Shown in pieces: positions 8,375 through 17,991 of a stretch of DNA of 64,000 bases. This stretch comes from Sphingomonas faeni (lineage in GTDB: Bacteria > Pseudomonadota > Alphaproteobacteria > Sphingomonadales > Sphingomonadaceae): positions 62,001-126,000 of the forward strand of contig NZ_QAYE01000006.1 in NCBI RefSeq assembly GCF_003053745.1, written 5' to 3'. The notes under the pieces are model-generated. The model was not told the origin of the DNA and did no database searches. It worked only from the letters and a program-made list of their open reading frames with translations. Both the position numbers and the translations under genes were made by a program. How positions within the stretch are numbered: position 1 is the stretch's first letter; the number at the start of each line of letters is the position of its first letter.

Positions 8375-9759
8375 TGGCCCGCTTCACCTTCAAGCTGCCG
8401 GACATCGGCGAAGGCATCTCCGAGGCCGAGATCGTCGCATGGCACGTCGCCATCGGCGACCGCGTCGAGGAGGATTCGCCGATCGCCGACATGATGACCG
8501 ACAAGGCCACCGTCGAGATGGAGTCGCCGGTGACGGGTGTCGTCGTAGAACTCGCGGGCGAGGTCGGCGACCAGGTGTCGATCGGCGCCGCGCTGGTGGT
8601 GATCGAGACGGACGCGGTCGACGCCGCGGACGAAGTCGTCGCCGCGCCGCTCACCTCCGCCCAGGCCGAGACCGCCGAGCAATACGAAGCCGAAAACCCG
8701 GGCGTCGAAATCCTCCCCGAAACGGGGAGGGGGACCGCCGGCGAAGCCGGGGGTGGAGGGGGCGTGCCTCAAGCGACCCCGTCGGTGGAAGGTACTCCGC
8801 CCGTGGAGTTCGCCTCGCCAGTGAAGGCTGCCCCGCCCGTGGAAGCGCCCCTCCACCATCCTGCGGATGGTCCCCCTCCCCGTGCCGGGGAGGATAAGAC
8901 CCACGCCCTCGCATCCCCCGCAGTCCGCGCCCGCGCACGCGATCTCGGCATCGACCTCGCCTCGGTAAAAACCGACTCCGACCGAGTCCGCCACGCCGAC
9001 CTCGACGCCTACCTCCGCTACGGCTCAGGCGAAGGCTACCACCCCCCGCACGCGTCGCGCGCCCGCGAGGACCAGCCCATCAAGGTCATCGGCATGCGTC
9101 GCCGCATCGCCGAGAACATGGCCGCGTCGAAGCGCGCGATCCCGCACTTCACCTATGTCGACGAGATCGACGTCACCGCATTGGAAGCAATGCGCGCCGA
9201 CCTCAACGCTAACCGCGGCGGCCGTCCCAAGCTGACGATGTTGCCGCTGATGATCGTCGCGATCTGCAAGACGATCCCCGACTTCCCGATGCTCAACGCG
9301 CGCTACGACGACGAGGCGGGCGTGGTCACGCGGCACGGCGCCATTCACCTCGGCATGGCCGCGCAGACCGACGCCGGGCTCACCGTCCCCGTGATCCGCG
9401 ACGCGCAGGACCGCAACGTCTGGCAGCTCGCAACCGAGATCACGCGTCTCGCCGAAGCCGCGCGTGCGGGCAAGCTCGCCCCCAGCGAAATGGGCGGCGG
9501 CACGATCACCGTGACCTCGCTCGGCCCGCTCGGCGGCATCGCCACGACCCCGGTGATCAACCGCCCCGAAGTCGCGATCGTCGGCCCCAACAAGATCGTC
9601 GAGCGTCCAGTCTTCAAGGGTGACGAAGTAGTGCGCGCCAAGCTGATGAACCTGTCGATCAGCTGCGACCACCGCGTCGTCGACGGCTGGGACGCGGCAA
9701 GCTTCGTCCAGGGTCTCAAGAAGTACCTCGAAACCCCCGTCCTGCTCTTCGCCGACTGA
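8374..9759 (+). CDS. bkdB: Branched-chain 2-oxoacid dehydrogenase E2, dihydrolipoyl acyltransferase
   Basis: Core transacylase of the complex, 461 residues. Residues 1-80 are a lipoyl domain with the modification lysine in MMTDKATVEMESPVTG. Residues about 180-220 are the E3-binding peripheral domain (ASPAVRARARDLGIDLASVK). The rest is the catalytic domain ending with SCDHRVVDGWDAASFVQGLK, containing the active-site HxxxD. Residues about 113-174 form an odd linker: the DNA for it contains two inverted copies of a GC-rich palindromic repeat (8711-8764 and 8845-8894) read in frame as ILPETGRGTAGEAGGGGG and HHPADGPPPRAGED. A proline/valine-rich stretch lies between them. The catalytic parts look intact. 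Confidence 0.95.
   Translation: MARFTFKLPDIGEGISEAEIVAWHVAIGDRVEEDSPIADMMTDKATVEMESPVTGVVVELAGEVGDQVSIGAALVVIETDAVDAADEVVAAPLTSAQAETAEQYEAENPGVEILPETGRGTAGEAGGGGGVPQATPSVEGTPPVEFASPVKAAPPVEAPLHHPADGPPPRAGEDKTHALASPAVRARARDLGIDLASVKTDSDRVRHADLDAYLRYGSGEGYHPPHASRAREDQPIKVIGMRRRIAENMAASKRAIPHFTYVDEIDVTALEAMRADLNANRGGRPKLTMLPLMIVAICKTIPDFPMLNARYDDEAGVVTRHGAIHLGMAAQTDAGLTVPVIRDAQDRNVWQLATEITRLAEAARAGKLAPSEMGGGTITVTSLGPLGGIATTPVINRPEVAIVGPNKIVERPVFKGDEVVRAKLMNLSISCDHRVVDGWDAASFVQGLKKYLETPVLLFAD
8711..8894. repeat. Pair of inverted GC-rich palindromes inside the E2 coding region (family C)
   Basis: Left copy begins TCCTCCCCGAAACGGGGAGG and runs to about 8764. The right copy (8845-8894) is its reverse complement apart from the inner small hairpin and single-base changes. 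Each copy is itself a C-rich hairpin plus a second small hairpin. The architecture matches intergenic repeats at 10031 and 10948. Confidence 0.8.
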
Positions 9760-9765
9760 ACGCAC

Positions 9766-9990
9766 GTGAAGGGCATGCACCGCGGAAGCCTGACGATCGA
9801 GGGTAAATTCGAGGGCATGCTCGACGGCACCGCGATCGTCCCGGCCGGCGCCACCGCCGAGATCGCCGGGATGATCGACGGTACGCTGATCGTCGAACCC
9901 GGCGCGACGGTGCTCGTCAGCGGCATGGTCGACGGCGAGATCGTCGATCGCGGCGGTCAGATAACCGTGACCGGCATGGTCAGCCGCTAA
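9766..9990 (+). CDS. Small bactofilin-like (polymer-forming) protein, 74 aa
   Basis: Short protein made almost entirely of a repeated beta-strand pattern with regularly spaced Gly: KFEGMLDGTAIVPAGATAEI, AGMIDGTLIVEPGATVLV, SGMVDGEIVDRGGQ, TGMVSR. This resembles two to three rungs of the right-handed beta helix of bactofilins, which form cytoskeletal filaments, but the usual bactofilin is about 100-150 residues or more. The start could be GTG at 9766 or ATG at 9775; no strong ribosome site is visible. It lies 6 bp after the E2 stop, so it may be translated from the bkd operon message. Assignment rests on the repeat pattern only. Confidence 0.65.
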   Translation: MKGMHRGSLTIEGKFEGMLDGTAIVPAGATAEIAGMIDGTLIVEPGATVLVSGMVDGEIVDRGGQITVTGMVSR

Positions 9991-10030
9991 CCGCCGCACG
10001 CCTACGCCGCAGACGTGAAGTACCCAGACA

Positions 10031-10081
10031 ATCCTCCCCCGCCAGGGGGAGGTGGCAGGCAAAGCCTGACGGAGGGGGCGG
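10031..10081. repeat. GC-rich palindromic repeat, family C
   Basis: Single copy: CCTCCCCCGCCAGGGGGAGG hairpin, then a small GGCAGGC/GCCTGAC hairpin, then GGAGGGGGCGG. It shares its layout with the copies inside the E2 gene. It lies between the bactofilin-like gene and the convergent SDR gene. Confidence 0.85.
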
Positions 10082-10109
10082 CAAGCGGAGCCGCTGTTCA
10101 GGTCGCGCC

Positions 10110-10886
10110 TTACCCACGAGCCTTCTGCAAGGACCCCGCAATCCGCCGCGCAAGACTCCGCGGCGTAAACCGTATCCCCTCGGCCATCGCGAAGTTCAGC
10201 GCACCGGACACCTTCACCGCGCGGTTTGCGGCCAGCGCCGCCAACCCGTCACGCACGACCGCCGCCGGATCGCTCGCCAATCGCTCGAACAGCGCGGTAT
10301 CGCCAAGCCCCGCCACATCGGCGAACTCGGTCCGCGTCGGCCCGGGGCACAGCGCCGCCACGCGCACGCCCTTGCCCTTCACCTCCTCGTGCAGCGCCTC
10401 GGAAAAGCTCAGCACGAACGCCTTGCTCGCATAATAGACCGCCATCCACGGCCCCGGCTGGAACGACGCGACCGAGGCGAGGTTGAGGATTCCGCCCGAT
10501 CCACGCGCGATCATCTGCGGCAGCACGGCATGCGTCAGCGCCACCAATGCACGGCAATTCAGGTCGATCATGCCCAGTTGCAGCGCGCTGTCCAGCTCGG
10601 CGAAATCACCCCGCGCACCAAACCCGGCATTGTTGACGAGTATGTCGATCGGCAACGCGGCGGCGGCGATGGCAGCAATGAGCGTGTCCGGACCAGCCTG
10701 GTCCGCGAGATCGGCGGCAAACACATGCACCGCGACGCCGTGCGCCGCACGCAGTTCGGCCGCCAGCGCCTCCAACCGATCAACCCGACGCGCTGTCAGG
10801 ATCAGCGCATTGCCCTCGGCCGCAAGCGCCCGCGCAAAGCCTTCGCCCAACCCCGCCGATGCGCCGGTGATCAATGCCGTCGTCAT
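10110..10886 (-). CDS. Short-chain dehydrogenase/reductase (SDR)
   Basis: Classical SDR of about 258 residues, NAD(P)-dependent, cytoplasmic. It has the cofactor motif TGASAGLGEGFA near the N-terminus, NNAGFGARGDF at about residue 85, and the catalytic tyrosine-lysine pair in YYASKAF around residue 155. ILNLASVASFQPGPW supplies the catalytic serine region. The start at 10886 (MTTALITGASAG) has an AGGGA site about 9 bases upstream; an ATG three codons earlier at 10895 is an alternative. It lies downstream of the thiolase on the same strand, separated by a family C repeat. The substrate is unknown. Confidence 0.9.
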   Translation of the reverse strand: MTTALITGASAGLGEGFARALAAEGNALILTARRVDRLEALAAELRAAHGVAVHVFAADLADQAGPDTLIAAIAAAALPIDILVNNAGFGARGDFAELDSALQLGMIDLNCRALVALTHAVLPQMIARGSGGILNLASVASFQPGPWMAVYYASKAFVLSFSEALHEEVKGKGVRVAALCPGPTRTEFADVAGLGDTALFERLASDPAAVVRDGLAALAANRAVKVSGALNFAMAEGIRFTPRSLARRIAGSLQKARG

Positions 10887-10947
10887 AGCCCGCATCCCTA
10901 TCCGAGAAGCCACGAACCTGCGCCGCCGGCAAGGTCTTGGCAACAAC

Positions 10948-11010
10948 CCCCTCTCCCATCGGGGAGAGGGAAGGGGCCCGCGGCGTCTCCGCCGTGGGAA
11001 GGGTGAGGGC
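10948..11010. repeat. GC-rich palindromic repeat, family C variant
   Basis: CCCCTCTCCCATCGGGGAGA hairpin followed by GGGAAGGGGCCCGCGGCGTC and a second hairpin, ending GGGAAGGGTGAGGGC. It lies between the thiolase stop and the SDR start. Confidence 0.85.
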
Positions 11011-11031
11011 ACGCCCCAATCGGCGCCCGCG

Positions 11032-12228
11032 TCAAACGATCTCGAACAACCCCGCCGCGCCCATGCCCCCCGCGGTGCACATCGACACCACGACATAACG
11101 CACACCGCGCTTGCGTCCCTCGATCAGCGCATGCCCGACCAGCCGCGACCCGGTCATCCCGAACGGATGCCCGACCGCGATCGCGCCGCCGTTGACGTTG
11201 TATTTCTCCGGATCGATCCCGAGGAAATCGCGACAATACAGGCACTGCGACGCGAACGCCTCGTTCAGCTCCCAAAGCCCGATGTGACCAACCGACAACC
11301 CCGCCCGCTCGAGCAGTTTCGGAATCGCGAAGATCGGTCCGAGGCCCATTTCCGCCGGGCTGCAACCCGCCGCCTGGAACCCGCGATAGATGCCCAGGAT
11401 ATCCTTGCCCTCGGCCTCGGCCGTCCTGCGATCCATCAGCAACTGCGCCGACGCGCCATCGGAAAGCTGGCTAGCATTGCCCGCAGTCACGCTCGATCCC
11501 GGCCCCGAGAACTCGCCGCCCGGCCACACCGTCTTCAGCCCGCGCAGCCCCTCCAGCGTCGTGCCGGCGCGAATGCCCTCGTCCTGCGACAAGGTGACGC
11601 TCTCGATCCCGGCATGCGCGCCCTGCTTGTCGTACAGCGCCTTCTCGACGGTTATCGGCACGATTTCCTCAGCGAACGCACCGCTCGCCAGGCCGGCGGC
11701 GGCACGCTGCTGGCTTATCGCGGCGTATTCGTCCTGGGCCTCGCGACTGATCCCGTATTTCTCCGCGACGATCTCCGCGGTCTCGATCATCGGGATATAC
11801 GCCGCCGGCTCCTTCGCCACGACGCTCGCGTTGACGAAGCGCGGCGCGTCCTTCGTCACGGTATAGCTGATCGACTCCATCCCGCCCGCCAGCGCCACGT
11901 CAGCCTCGTCGCACATGATCGTCCGCGCCGCGAGCGCCACCGCGGTCAGCCCCGATCCGCACTTCCGATCGAGCGTGAAGGCCGGCACCGACTCCGGCAG
12001 CCCACCCGCGAAGATCGCCATCCGCCCGGCATTGCCGCCCTGCGTGCCCCATTGATTGCCGACCCCCCAGAACACCTCGTCGATCCGCGCCGGATCTACC
12101 CCTGCGCGCTCGACGACGGCGTTCATCACATGCCCCGCCAGCACCGGCGCCTCGGTCGCGTTGAACGCGCCACGATACGCCTTGCCGATAGCGGTACGGG
12201 CAGTCGAGACGATGGCGGCTTCACGCAT
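11032..12228 (-). CDS. Acetyl-CoA acyltransferase (thiolase)
   Basis: Thiolase of 398 residues catalysing CoA-dependent cleavage or formation of 3-ketoacyl-CoA. The nucleophilic cysteine is in [13 protein letters not shown] (about residue 88). The C-terminal domain has the histidine motif [18 protein letters not shown] and the second catalytic cysteine in [16 protein letters not shown]. The start at 12228 ([16 protein letters not shown]) is the normal thiolase N-terminus, with AAAGG upstream. It follows the GH144-type gene by 66 bp on the same strand. It could act in fatty-acid beta-oxidation with the enoyl-CoA hydratase about 5 kb away, but no dedicated beta-oxidation operon is seen. Confidence 0.93.
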   Translation of the reverse strand: MREAAIVSTARTAIGKAYRGAFNATEAPVLAGHVMNAVVERAGVDPARIDEVFWGVGNQWGTQGGNAGRMAIFAGGLPESVPAFTLDRKCGSGLTAVALAARTIMCDEADVALAGGMESISYTVTKDAPRFVNASVVAKEPAAYIPMIETAEIVAEKYGISREAQDEYAAISQQRAAAGLASGAFAEEIVPITVEKALYDKQGAHAGIESVTLSQDEGIRAGTTLEGLRGLKTVWPGGEFSGPGSSVTAGNASQLSDGASAQLLMDRRTAEAEGKDILGIYRGFQAAGCSPAEMGLGPIFAIPKLLERAGLSVGHIGLWELNEAFASQCLYCRDFLGIDPEKYNVNGGAIAVGHPFGMTGSRLVGHALIEGRKRGVRYVVVSMCTAGGMGAAGLFEIV

Positions 12229-12293
12229 GCTGGAACCTTTCGAGGATCGGGTATGCACTCGACCTAGGCGTTCCGGCGCGGCGGCGAAACCCC

Positions 12294-13742
12294 TTAAGGA
12301 ACGCGCGCGAGCCATCCCCCGCTAAATCCGGCGCGGTCCAGCCCGCGTCGGATATGCGGGTTTCGCCGCATCGTGTTCCACACCATGCCGGTTCGCCAGT
12401 TCTCGATCATCGCGACGATCGGCCCCTGGTCGATGCCGAGATAATCGACGTCGACCCAGCCAACTCCGGGCACGATCCGGCCATGCTTGAGCGGTTCGCC
12501 CACCTCCGTCAGCGTCGGGTTGAACGCGTCGAAGAACCCGTATTTGCCGTAGATCCCCTTGCCATAGCGATCGTGCATCGCAGTGATCGTGGGGATGACG
12601 AGATCCGGCGCAAACACGATCGATCCGACCGCGGCGGTAGGCGCCAGCGTACCGTCGTCGCGGGCGCCGGGCCCGCGTTCGGAGTAACTGAAGAACTCCC
12701 GCGTACGCCCGCCGATCGTCGCCTTGAAATCGCCCGGCCCGTCGCACGCGGTCAGTCCCCAGATGTCGGGGCCATAGCCGGCGACCCCCCCCGCATTGGC
12801 GATCGCATAGTCACGCTGCGCGATCGTCGCACGCTTGCTGTTCTCGAAATAATCGATGCCCTTGGTCGTGATATACGCGTCGCGGATGCCGCGGAAATCG
12901 ACCCAGACGTGGCTGTACTGGTGCACGAACATCGGCGGATAATGGAGATGATCGCCGCGCCACGACGGTTCGAACTGCGCGGTCAGCGCGCCCCAGGTCG
13001 ATGGCGGCAGCGGATGCGTCGGCGATCCCAGCGCGAGCAGATACATCAGCATCCCCTCGTTGTAGATATTCCAGTCGCTCGGGATGAAGCCGCTTTCGGG
13101 ATGCCAGCCCATCGACAGGAACGGCGCACGCGGCGTGATCCACGTCCAGTCGACCGCGCCGTAGATCTGGTCGGCCAGCGCGCGGATCCGCTGTTCCTCG
13201 GGGTGATCGCCGTCGAACCAACTCTGCGCGAACAGCATCCCGCCCACCAGCAGCGCGGTATCGATCGTCGACAGTTCCGCGCGCGCGAACCGCTGGCCCT
13301 TGGTGATGCCGAGAAAGTGGTAGAAGAATCCCTTGTATCCGCTGTTGCCGGTCGGCTCGGGGCCCATCGGCGCGATCGCGAAGAACTCCATCGTCGCCAG
13401 CGTCCGCTTGCGCGCCTGTTCGCGCGTGATCCAGCCGTTGACGACGCCGATCGGATAGGCGGTCAACGCGAACCCGACCGCGGCGATCGACGAGAAGGAC
13501 GGCGTCGGCCATCGATCGAGCGCCAGCCCGGTGACCGGGTCGGTCGTGTCCCAGAAATACAGGAAAGCGCGCTCCTGCAGATTGTCGATCAGCGGGTTGG
13601 CGGACGGCGGCGGTTCGGACGGCGCCGTGCCTGTAACGCTCTCGATCGCCTTGACCAGCGGCCGCCCGACCGATGTGCATCCCGCGGTAAGTCCACCGAG
13701 CGAGATCGCCCCGGTGCCGAGAAACTGCCGTCGATCGAGCAT
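12294..13742 (-). CDS. Glucoamylase-like / GH144-type glycoside hydrolase, Tat-lipoprotein
   Basis: 482-residue exported protein. The N-terminus [20 protein letters not shown] has a twin-arginine motif (RRQFLG) and a lipobox (LTAGC), suggesting Tat export and lipid anchoring. The body matches the COG5368 glucoamylase-like family, which includes characterised GH144 endo-beta-1,2-glucanases: [67 protein letters not shown] and a C-terminal [17 protein letters not shown]. The start at 13742 has an AGGAG site. It lies 75 bp downstream of a TonB-dependent receptor gene on the same strand, a pairing typical of glycan uptake. The beta-1,2-glucan specificity is inference from the family. Confidence 0.85.
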   Translation of the reverse strand: MLDRRQFLGTGAISLGGLTAGCTSVGRPLVKAIESVTGTAPSEPPPSANPLIDNLQERAFLYFWDTTDPVTGLALDRWPTPSFSSIAAVGFALTAYPIGVVNGWITREQARKRTLATMEFFAIAPMGPEPTGNSGYKGFFYHFLGITKGQRFARAELSTIDTALLVGGMLFAQSWFDGDHPEEQRIRALADQIYGAVDWTWITPRAPFLSMGWHPESGFIPSDWNIYNEGMLMYLLALGSPTHPLPPSTWGALTAQFEPSWRGDHLHYPPMFVHQYSHVWVDFRGIRDAYITTKGIDYFENSKRATIAQRDYAIANAGGVAGYGPDIWGLTACDGPGDFKATIGGRTREFFSYSERGPGARDDGTLAPTAAVGSIVFAPDLVIPTITAMHDRYGKGIYGKYGFFDAFNPTLTEVGEPLKHGRIVPGVGWVDVDYLGIDQGPIVAMIENWRTGMVWNTMRRNPHIRRGLDRAGFSGGWLARVP

Positions 13743-13817
13743 CCGAACTCCTGATCAGGGTACGCCACGACCATGAGGTCAGGCGGGCGACTGGAAGGGT
13801 CGCCCGTCCTTAACGCA

Positions 13818-16807
13818 TCAGAACCTGTAACCAACCCTGAACTGGATCCGCCGCGGGAGGGTCAGCGTGCTCGTGCCGATCCGTGCGGGTTCGAGTGGAT
13901 CGGTCGCCTGGCCGGTCGCGGGGTCGATCGTGTTATTGAACGACGCGTCGAACCCCTCGAAGTTCTTGTTGTTGAACGCGTTGAGCAGGTCGACCGCCGC
14001 CTCGAACTGATCCTCCTTGCCGAGCACGCTGAAGCGCTTGGCCAGCGTCAGGTTGACCTCGCAATAGGCGAACACGCCCTTGATGCAGTTCTTCCGCGGA
14101 TACCGCGCGGTGAAGCGGTTGAAGCCCGAATCCGCGCCGTTGGTCGCATCGGTGACCTGGAACGCCTGGCCGCTGCCCAGCGTGTTCAGCATCGAGAACT
14201 GGAAGCCGAGCGGCAGGTCGACCATGCCCGAGATGACGACCCGATGACGCTCGTCGCCAGCACGCGGGCGCCAGCCATAGGCGTCCGGCGTGATCGCATC
14301 GAGGCTGAACAGATCGCCGCCGTTCTGCTCGCCCTTCGAGAAGGTGTAGGCGACGTTCAGGCCCCAGCCCGACGACTTGGTGTAGTTCTTGTCGAGCGTG
14401 AAATAGATCGCCTTGTACCGCGTATCGAGTCCGTCGAGGCCGACGATCGCGTTCGCATAGCCGAACGGTTGCAGCGGCGCGGTGTTGCAGCAGCCACCAA
14501 GCCCGTCCAGGGTCCGCGTCGCGAAGATGTTGGTATAGCCGTTGCGCCCGCGGATATAGGAGGCGGTCAACGCGGCCTGGAAGATCCCGACCTTCTGGCG
14601 AATACCGATGCTCGCCTGGTCGTTGACCGGTGGGCGCGCATCGTTCTTCACCGCGAACAGTTCCGGCAGCCCTTGCGTCGAGGTGGCGGCGAGCTGCAAC
14701 AGCCCGTCGCGCGTCATATAGGCGGGGTTCCACTGGACGGTCGGCAGGCCCTCGCGCGGCGCGCCGTTTGGCGAGAAGCGGAACACGCCGATCGGGTTGA
14801 TCGTGCGGCTGAGCTCGTCGACCGTGTTGTTGAAGTTATTGCGATCGTAATAGCGCCCGATCCCGCCGAAGATGACCGTCGTCTGGTCGTCCTTCAGATC
14901 GTACGAAAACCCGAATCGGGGGGCGATCGCGCCAGCGAACGGACTGCGGTTGCTGCCGTCGGTGATGTAGTTTTCCGGATCGAAATACGACGTCGTGGGC
15001 AGCGCGCGCAGCGCGGCGGCGGCGTTGGCGGGCGTACGATATTCGTTGTTGAAGCCGTTCGTTTCGTAATCCCAGCGGACGCCGACGTTGAGCTGGAGCT
15101 TGCTTGTGACGTCCCAGTCGTCCTGTACGTACAGGCCGATCTGCGTGTTCGAGGCGAGGATCTTGCCGCTGCCGAGGCCCAGTCGTGCTTCGGCCGGCGA
15201 CGCGAAGGTCAGCCCGTTCTGCGGCTCGCGCCGATAGGTGTAGCGCGGCTGGATGAACGACTGGTTGTCGAACTCGATATCGGTGATCTCGACGCGGGCG
15301 CCCGCCTTGAACGAATGGTTCTGAAGGCCGGTGTAGGTGACGTCGTCGCGCAGCGTGTAGCCCTGCTGAACCTCGCGACGGGTCGAATCCTTGCCGCCGA
15401 AGATGATCACGCCGTCATAGTCGTAGGTCGGGAGATCAGGGTTGAGCGACGTCGGATTGAACGTGTAGCTCAGATAATTGGCGTTGAACTCGTTGATGAA
15501 GTTGCTGCCGGTATAGGTCCATTTGTACAAATACGTGTCGACGACGTTGATCTTGTTCTCGGCGTTTTCATACGAGACGTTGCCGCCGAAATTCTGGATG
15601 TCGGTTTCCTGGCGTCGGCTGAACGACAGGTCCATCACCTGGTTGCTGTCGGGCGTCAGGGTCAGCTTGCCGAAGTAAAAATCGCCGCGGAACGGACTGA
15701 CGAACGCGCCTTCGAAGTCGCTCAGGCGACGCCCGGAATTGGCCTCGAAATCGGCGACCGCCGCGGTCGAACCGGTGCTGTCGACGTTGAACGCGCGATC
15801 CTGGTCGTTGCCTTCGTAGGTCGCGAAGAAGAACAGCTTGTCCTTGATGATAGGGCCGCCGAGCGACACGCCGTATTGCTTGCGCTTGAAGGCGGGTTCG
15901 GGGCGGTTGTTGGCCTTGTCGAGGTAGGATTTCTCGCTGAGGCTCTTGTCGGTATATTGGCCGAACGCCTCGCCGTGGAACTCGTTGGTGCCCGACTTGG
16001 TGACCGCGGTGATGATCGCGGCGCCGGCCTGCTCGTACTCGGCCTTGTAGTTCTGCGTCAGGACGCGGAATTCCTGCACCGCCAGCTGGCCGAACGGGTT
16101 GCCGCGGCTGTTCTGCTGGCCGGCGACGCCGCCCTCGCGCAGCTTGTTCTTCAGGCTGACGCCATCGATGAAAACGTTGACCTGGCTGGCGATCGACGCG
16201 CCTGACTGGAATCCCTTGTTGGTCTCGCTGTCGTTGTATTTCACGCCCGGCGCGAGGGCCGCGAACGACAGGAAATTGCGATCGGTCTGCGGCAGGTTGC
16301 GGATCTGCTGCTGGCTGACGTTGGTCGCGACTTCGCTGGTCCTGGTCTCGACCAGTCGCCCGCCGGTAACCACGATCTCCTGGCCGTGGCCGGAGCCGAG
16401 CCGCCGGTCGTGGCGCCGGTTGCGTCGGTGTTCGCAGCCAGCGCCGCCGCCGCTGGTGCGAGCGTCGCGTCGAGCGTCGCGGACTGGCCGATCGAGACGA
16501 TGATGCGCTGTACCGAAACGTCGCCGTTCGTACCCGTGACGGTGATCGTGTACTGCGCCGGCCGCAGTCCGTTGAGGATGTAACTCCCGTTCGCTGCCGT
16601 CACCGTGCGGAAGCTCTGGTTGGTCCCCCCGTTCACCGCCACCACCGTCGCCCCGGCCACCGCCGCGCCCGCCGCATCGCGGACCTGTCCGCGGATCGCG
16701 GCGGTCGTCGTCTGCGCGGTCGCGGTGGTCGGTAGGGCGACTGCCGAACCGAGGATCGTCGTCGTCACCAGCGCAGCGCGCAGCGCCGCGACCATCATGG
16801 TCTTCAT
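13818..16807 (-). pseudogene. TonB-dependent receptor with N-terminal carboxypeptidase-regulatory domain, interrupted by a frameshift
   Basis: Outer-membrane receptor of about 994 residues if repaired. The first 140 codons (from ATG 16807) encode a signal peptide (MKTMMVAALRAALVTTTILG), then a carboxypeptidase-regulatory-like domain (AAIRGQVRDAAGAAVAGATV to LRPAQYTITVTG). Near 16381-16386 the frame changes by one base. The downstream frame begins QEIVVTGGRLVETRTSEV, the plug domain, and continues without stops through the beta barrel to the C-terminal strand RIQFRVGYRF. One extra C in the GGCCAGGAG stretch would restore a single frame. The cause could be true mutation, sequencing error or, less likely, programmed slippage. 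It belongs to the large Oar/RagA-like class and precedes the GH144-type gene. Confidence 0.85.
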
Positions 16808-17121
16808 GTCGAATAGTCCCCTGTGCTGGACGGGATCGGCAAATGGCTGGGCACAATCGGGGCTGTCCTGCCGATGGCAGTGCCGAATGCTGCTGCTCGC
16901 GACGGTCGCGACCCCATGCCCTGGACCTCTCCGGTTGCCGCTCCCGATGAAGACGGCCCCGGCGCCATGATCTTTGTCGCGCTGCCGGGATCGAGGCTCT
17001 ACGCTCGCTTCTCGAACTCTGCCAATGGCTGGATGACGTGGGGCGTGGATTCGGCGGTGGTCCGTGTCATAATCGCCACAATCCATGTTTGCCGCCCAGT
17101 GCGACAGTAATGAGGCTGAAG
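16808..17121. other. Divergent intergenic region between TonB receptor and enoyl-CoA hydratase
   Basis: About 314 bp holding the 5' regions of both flanking genes. Apart from a short inverted repeat CTGCCGATGGCAG (16868-16880), which could be an operator half-site, nothing recognisable is seen: no repeat of the A-C families and no tRNA. Confidence 0.5.
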
Positions 17122-17913
17122 ATGACCAATGATCCCTTGGGTTTTTCCGGCGTCGACGTCACCCGAGACGGGCATGTTGCGATCGTCACGTTCGTGCGGC
17201 CGCCGCACAACTTCGCCGATCTCGCGCTGATCGAAGCGATCGGGGCTGCGTTCGCCGCTGCGGATGCCGACCGCGAGGTGCGCGCGATCGTCCTGCAATC
17301 CGAGGGCAAGGTGTTCTGTGCGGGCGCGGACCTCGTCAACGCCAATCCGGTTGCCGCGGAGCGGACCGAGGGTGAGCGCAACCCGTTCTACGTTGCCGCC
17401 GCCAAGCTGTTCGCCGTCGAGACGCCGGTCGTCGCCGCGATCCAGGGTGCAGCGGTCGGGGCGGGGCTCGGCCTCGCGCTCGTCGCCGATTTTCGCGTGG
17501 CCTCGCCCGAGGCAAAGTTCGTCGCCAACTTCGTCCAGATCGGCTTCCACCCCGGCTTCGGTATCTCCGCGGTGCTGGAACGCGTGATCGGTCGCCAGCG
17601 CGCGCTGCTCATGACCCTGACCGCGCGTCGTATCCGCGCCGAGCAGGCGGAGTCCTGGGGGCTGGCGGACGCGGTGGTACGCGCGGACCAGTTGCGCGCG
17701 GAGGCGTTGTCGCTGGCAAGGGAGATCGCGGCAGGCGCGCCACTCGCGGTCGGCTCGACGCGAAAGACGATGCGCGGAGACCTGTTCGCGCTGGTCCAAT
17801 CGCAAACCGATCACGAACTCGCCGAACAGGCCTGGTTGCAGAAGACCAACGACTTCGCCGAAGGTGTCCGCGCCGTCAGCGAACGCCGTCCCGGCATTTT
17901 TACCGCCACCTGA
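17122..17913 (+). CDS. Enoyl-CoA hydratase/isomerase family protein
   Basis: Crotonase-fold enzyme of 263 residues. The oxyanion-hole segments are visible as GKVFCAGADLVNANP (about residue 60) and AAIQGAAVGAGLGLALVADF (about 110), followed by EAKFVANFVQIGFHPGFGIS. These are typical of enoyl-CoA hydratases that hydrate trans-2-enoyl-CoA, but crotonase paralogues catalyse many reactions and the substrate cannot be read off. The start at 17122 (MTNDPLGFSGVDV) is favoured by GAGG six bases upstream; an ATG four codons earlier (17110) is possible. It is convergent with glutathione reductase across a family A repeat. Confidence 0.88.
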   Translation: MTNDPLGFSGVDVTRDGHVAIVTFVRPPHNFADLALIEAIGAAFAAADADREVRAIVLQSEGKVFCAGADLVNANPVAAERTEGERNPFYVAAAKLFAVETPVVAAIQGAAVGAGLGLALVADFRVASPEAKFVANFVQIGFHPGFGISAVLERVIGRQRALLMTLTARRIRAEQAESWGLADAVVRADQLRAEALSLAREIAAGAPLAVGSTRKTMRGDLFALVQSQTDHELAEQAWLQKTNDFAEGVRAVSERRPGIFTAT

Positions 17914-17969
17914 TTGTTCACCCGCGAAGGCGGGGGCCCAGACTGGGCTACCGCCTTCGCGGTAGAACA
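17914..17969. repeat. Palindromic repeat, family A
   Basis: TTGTTCACCCGCGAAGGCGG, GCCCAGACTGGGC centre, and the complementary right arm with a few changes (CCGCCTTCGCGGTAGAAC). It fills the convergent junction between enoyl-CoA hydratase and glutathione reductase genes. Confidence 0.9.
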
Positions 17970-17991
17970 CGCTTGAAGCGCAACCTGCCCC

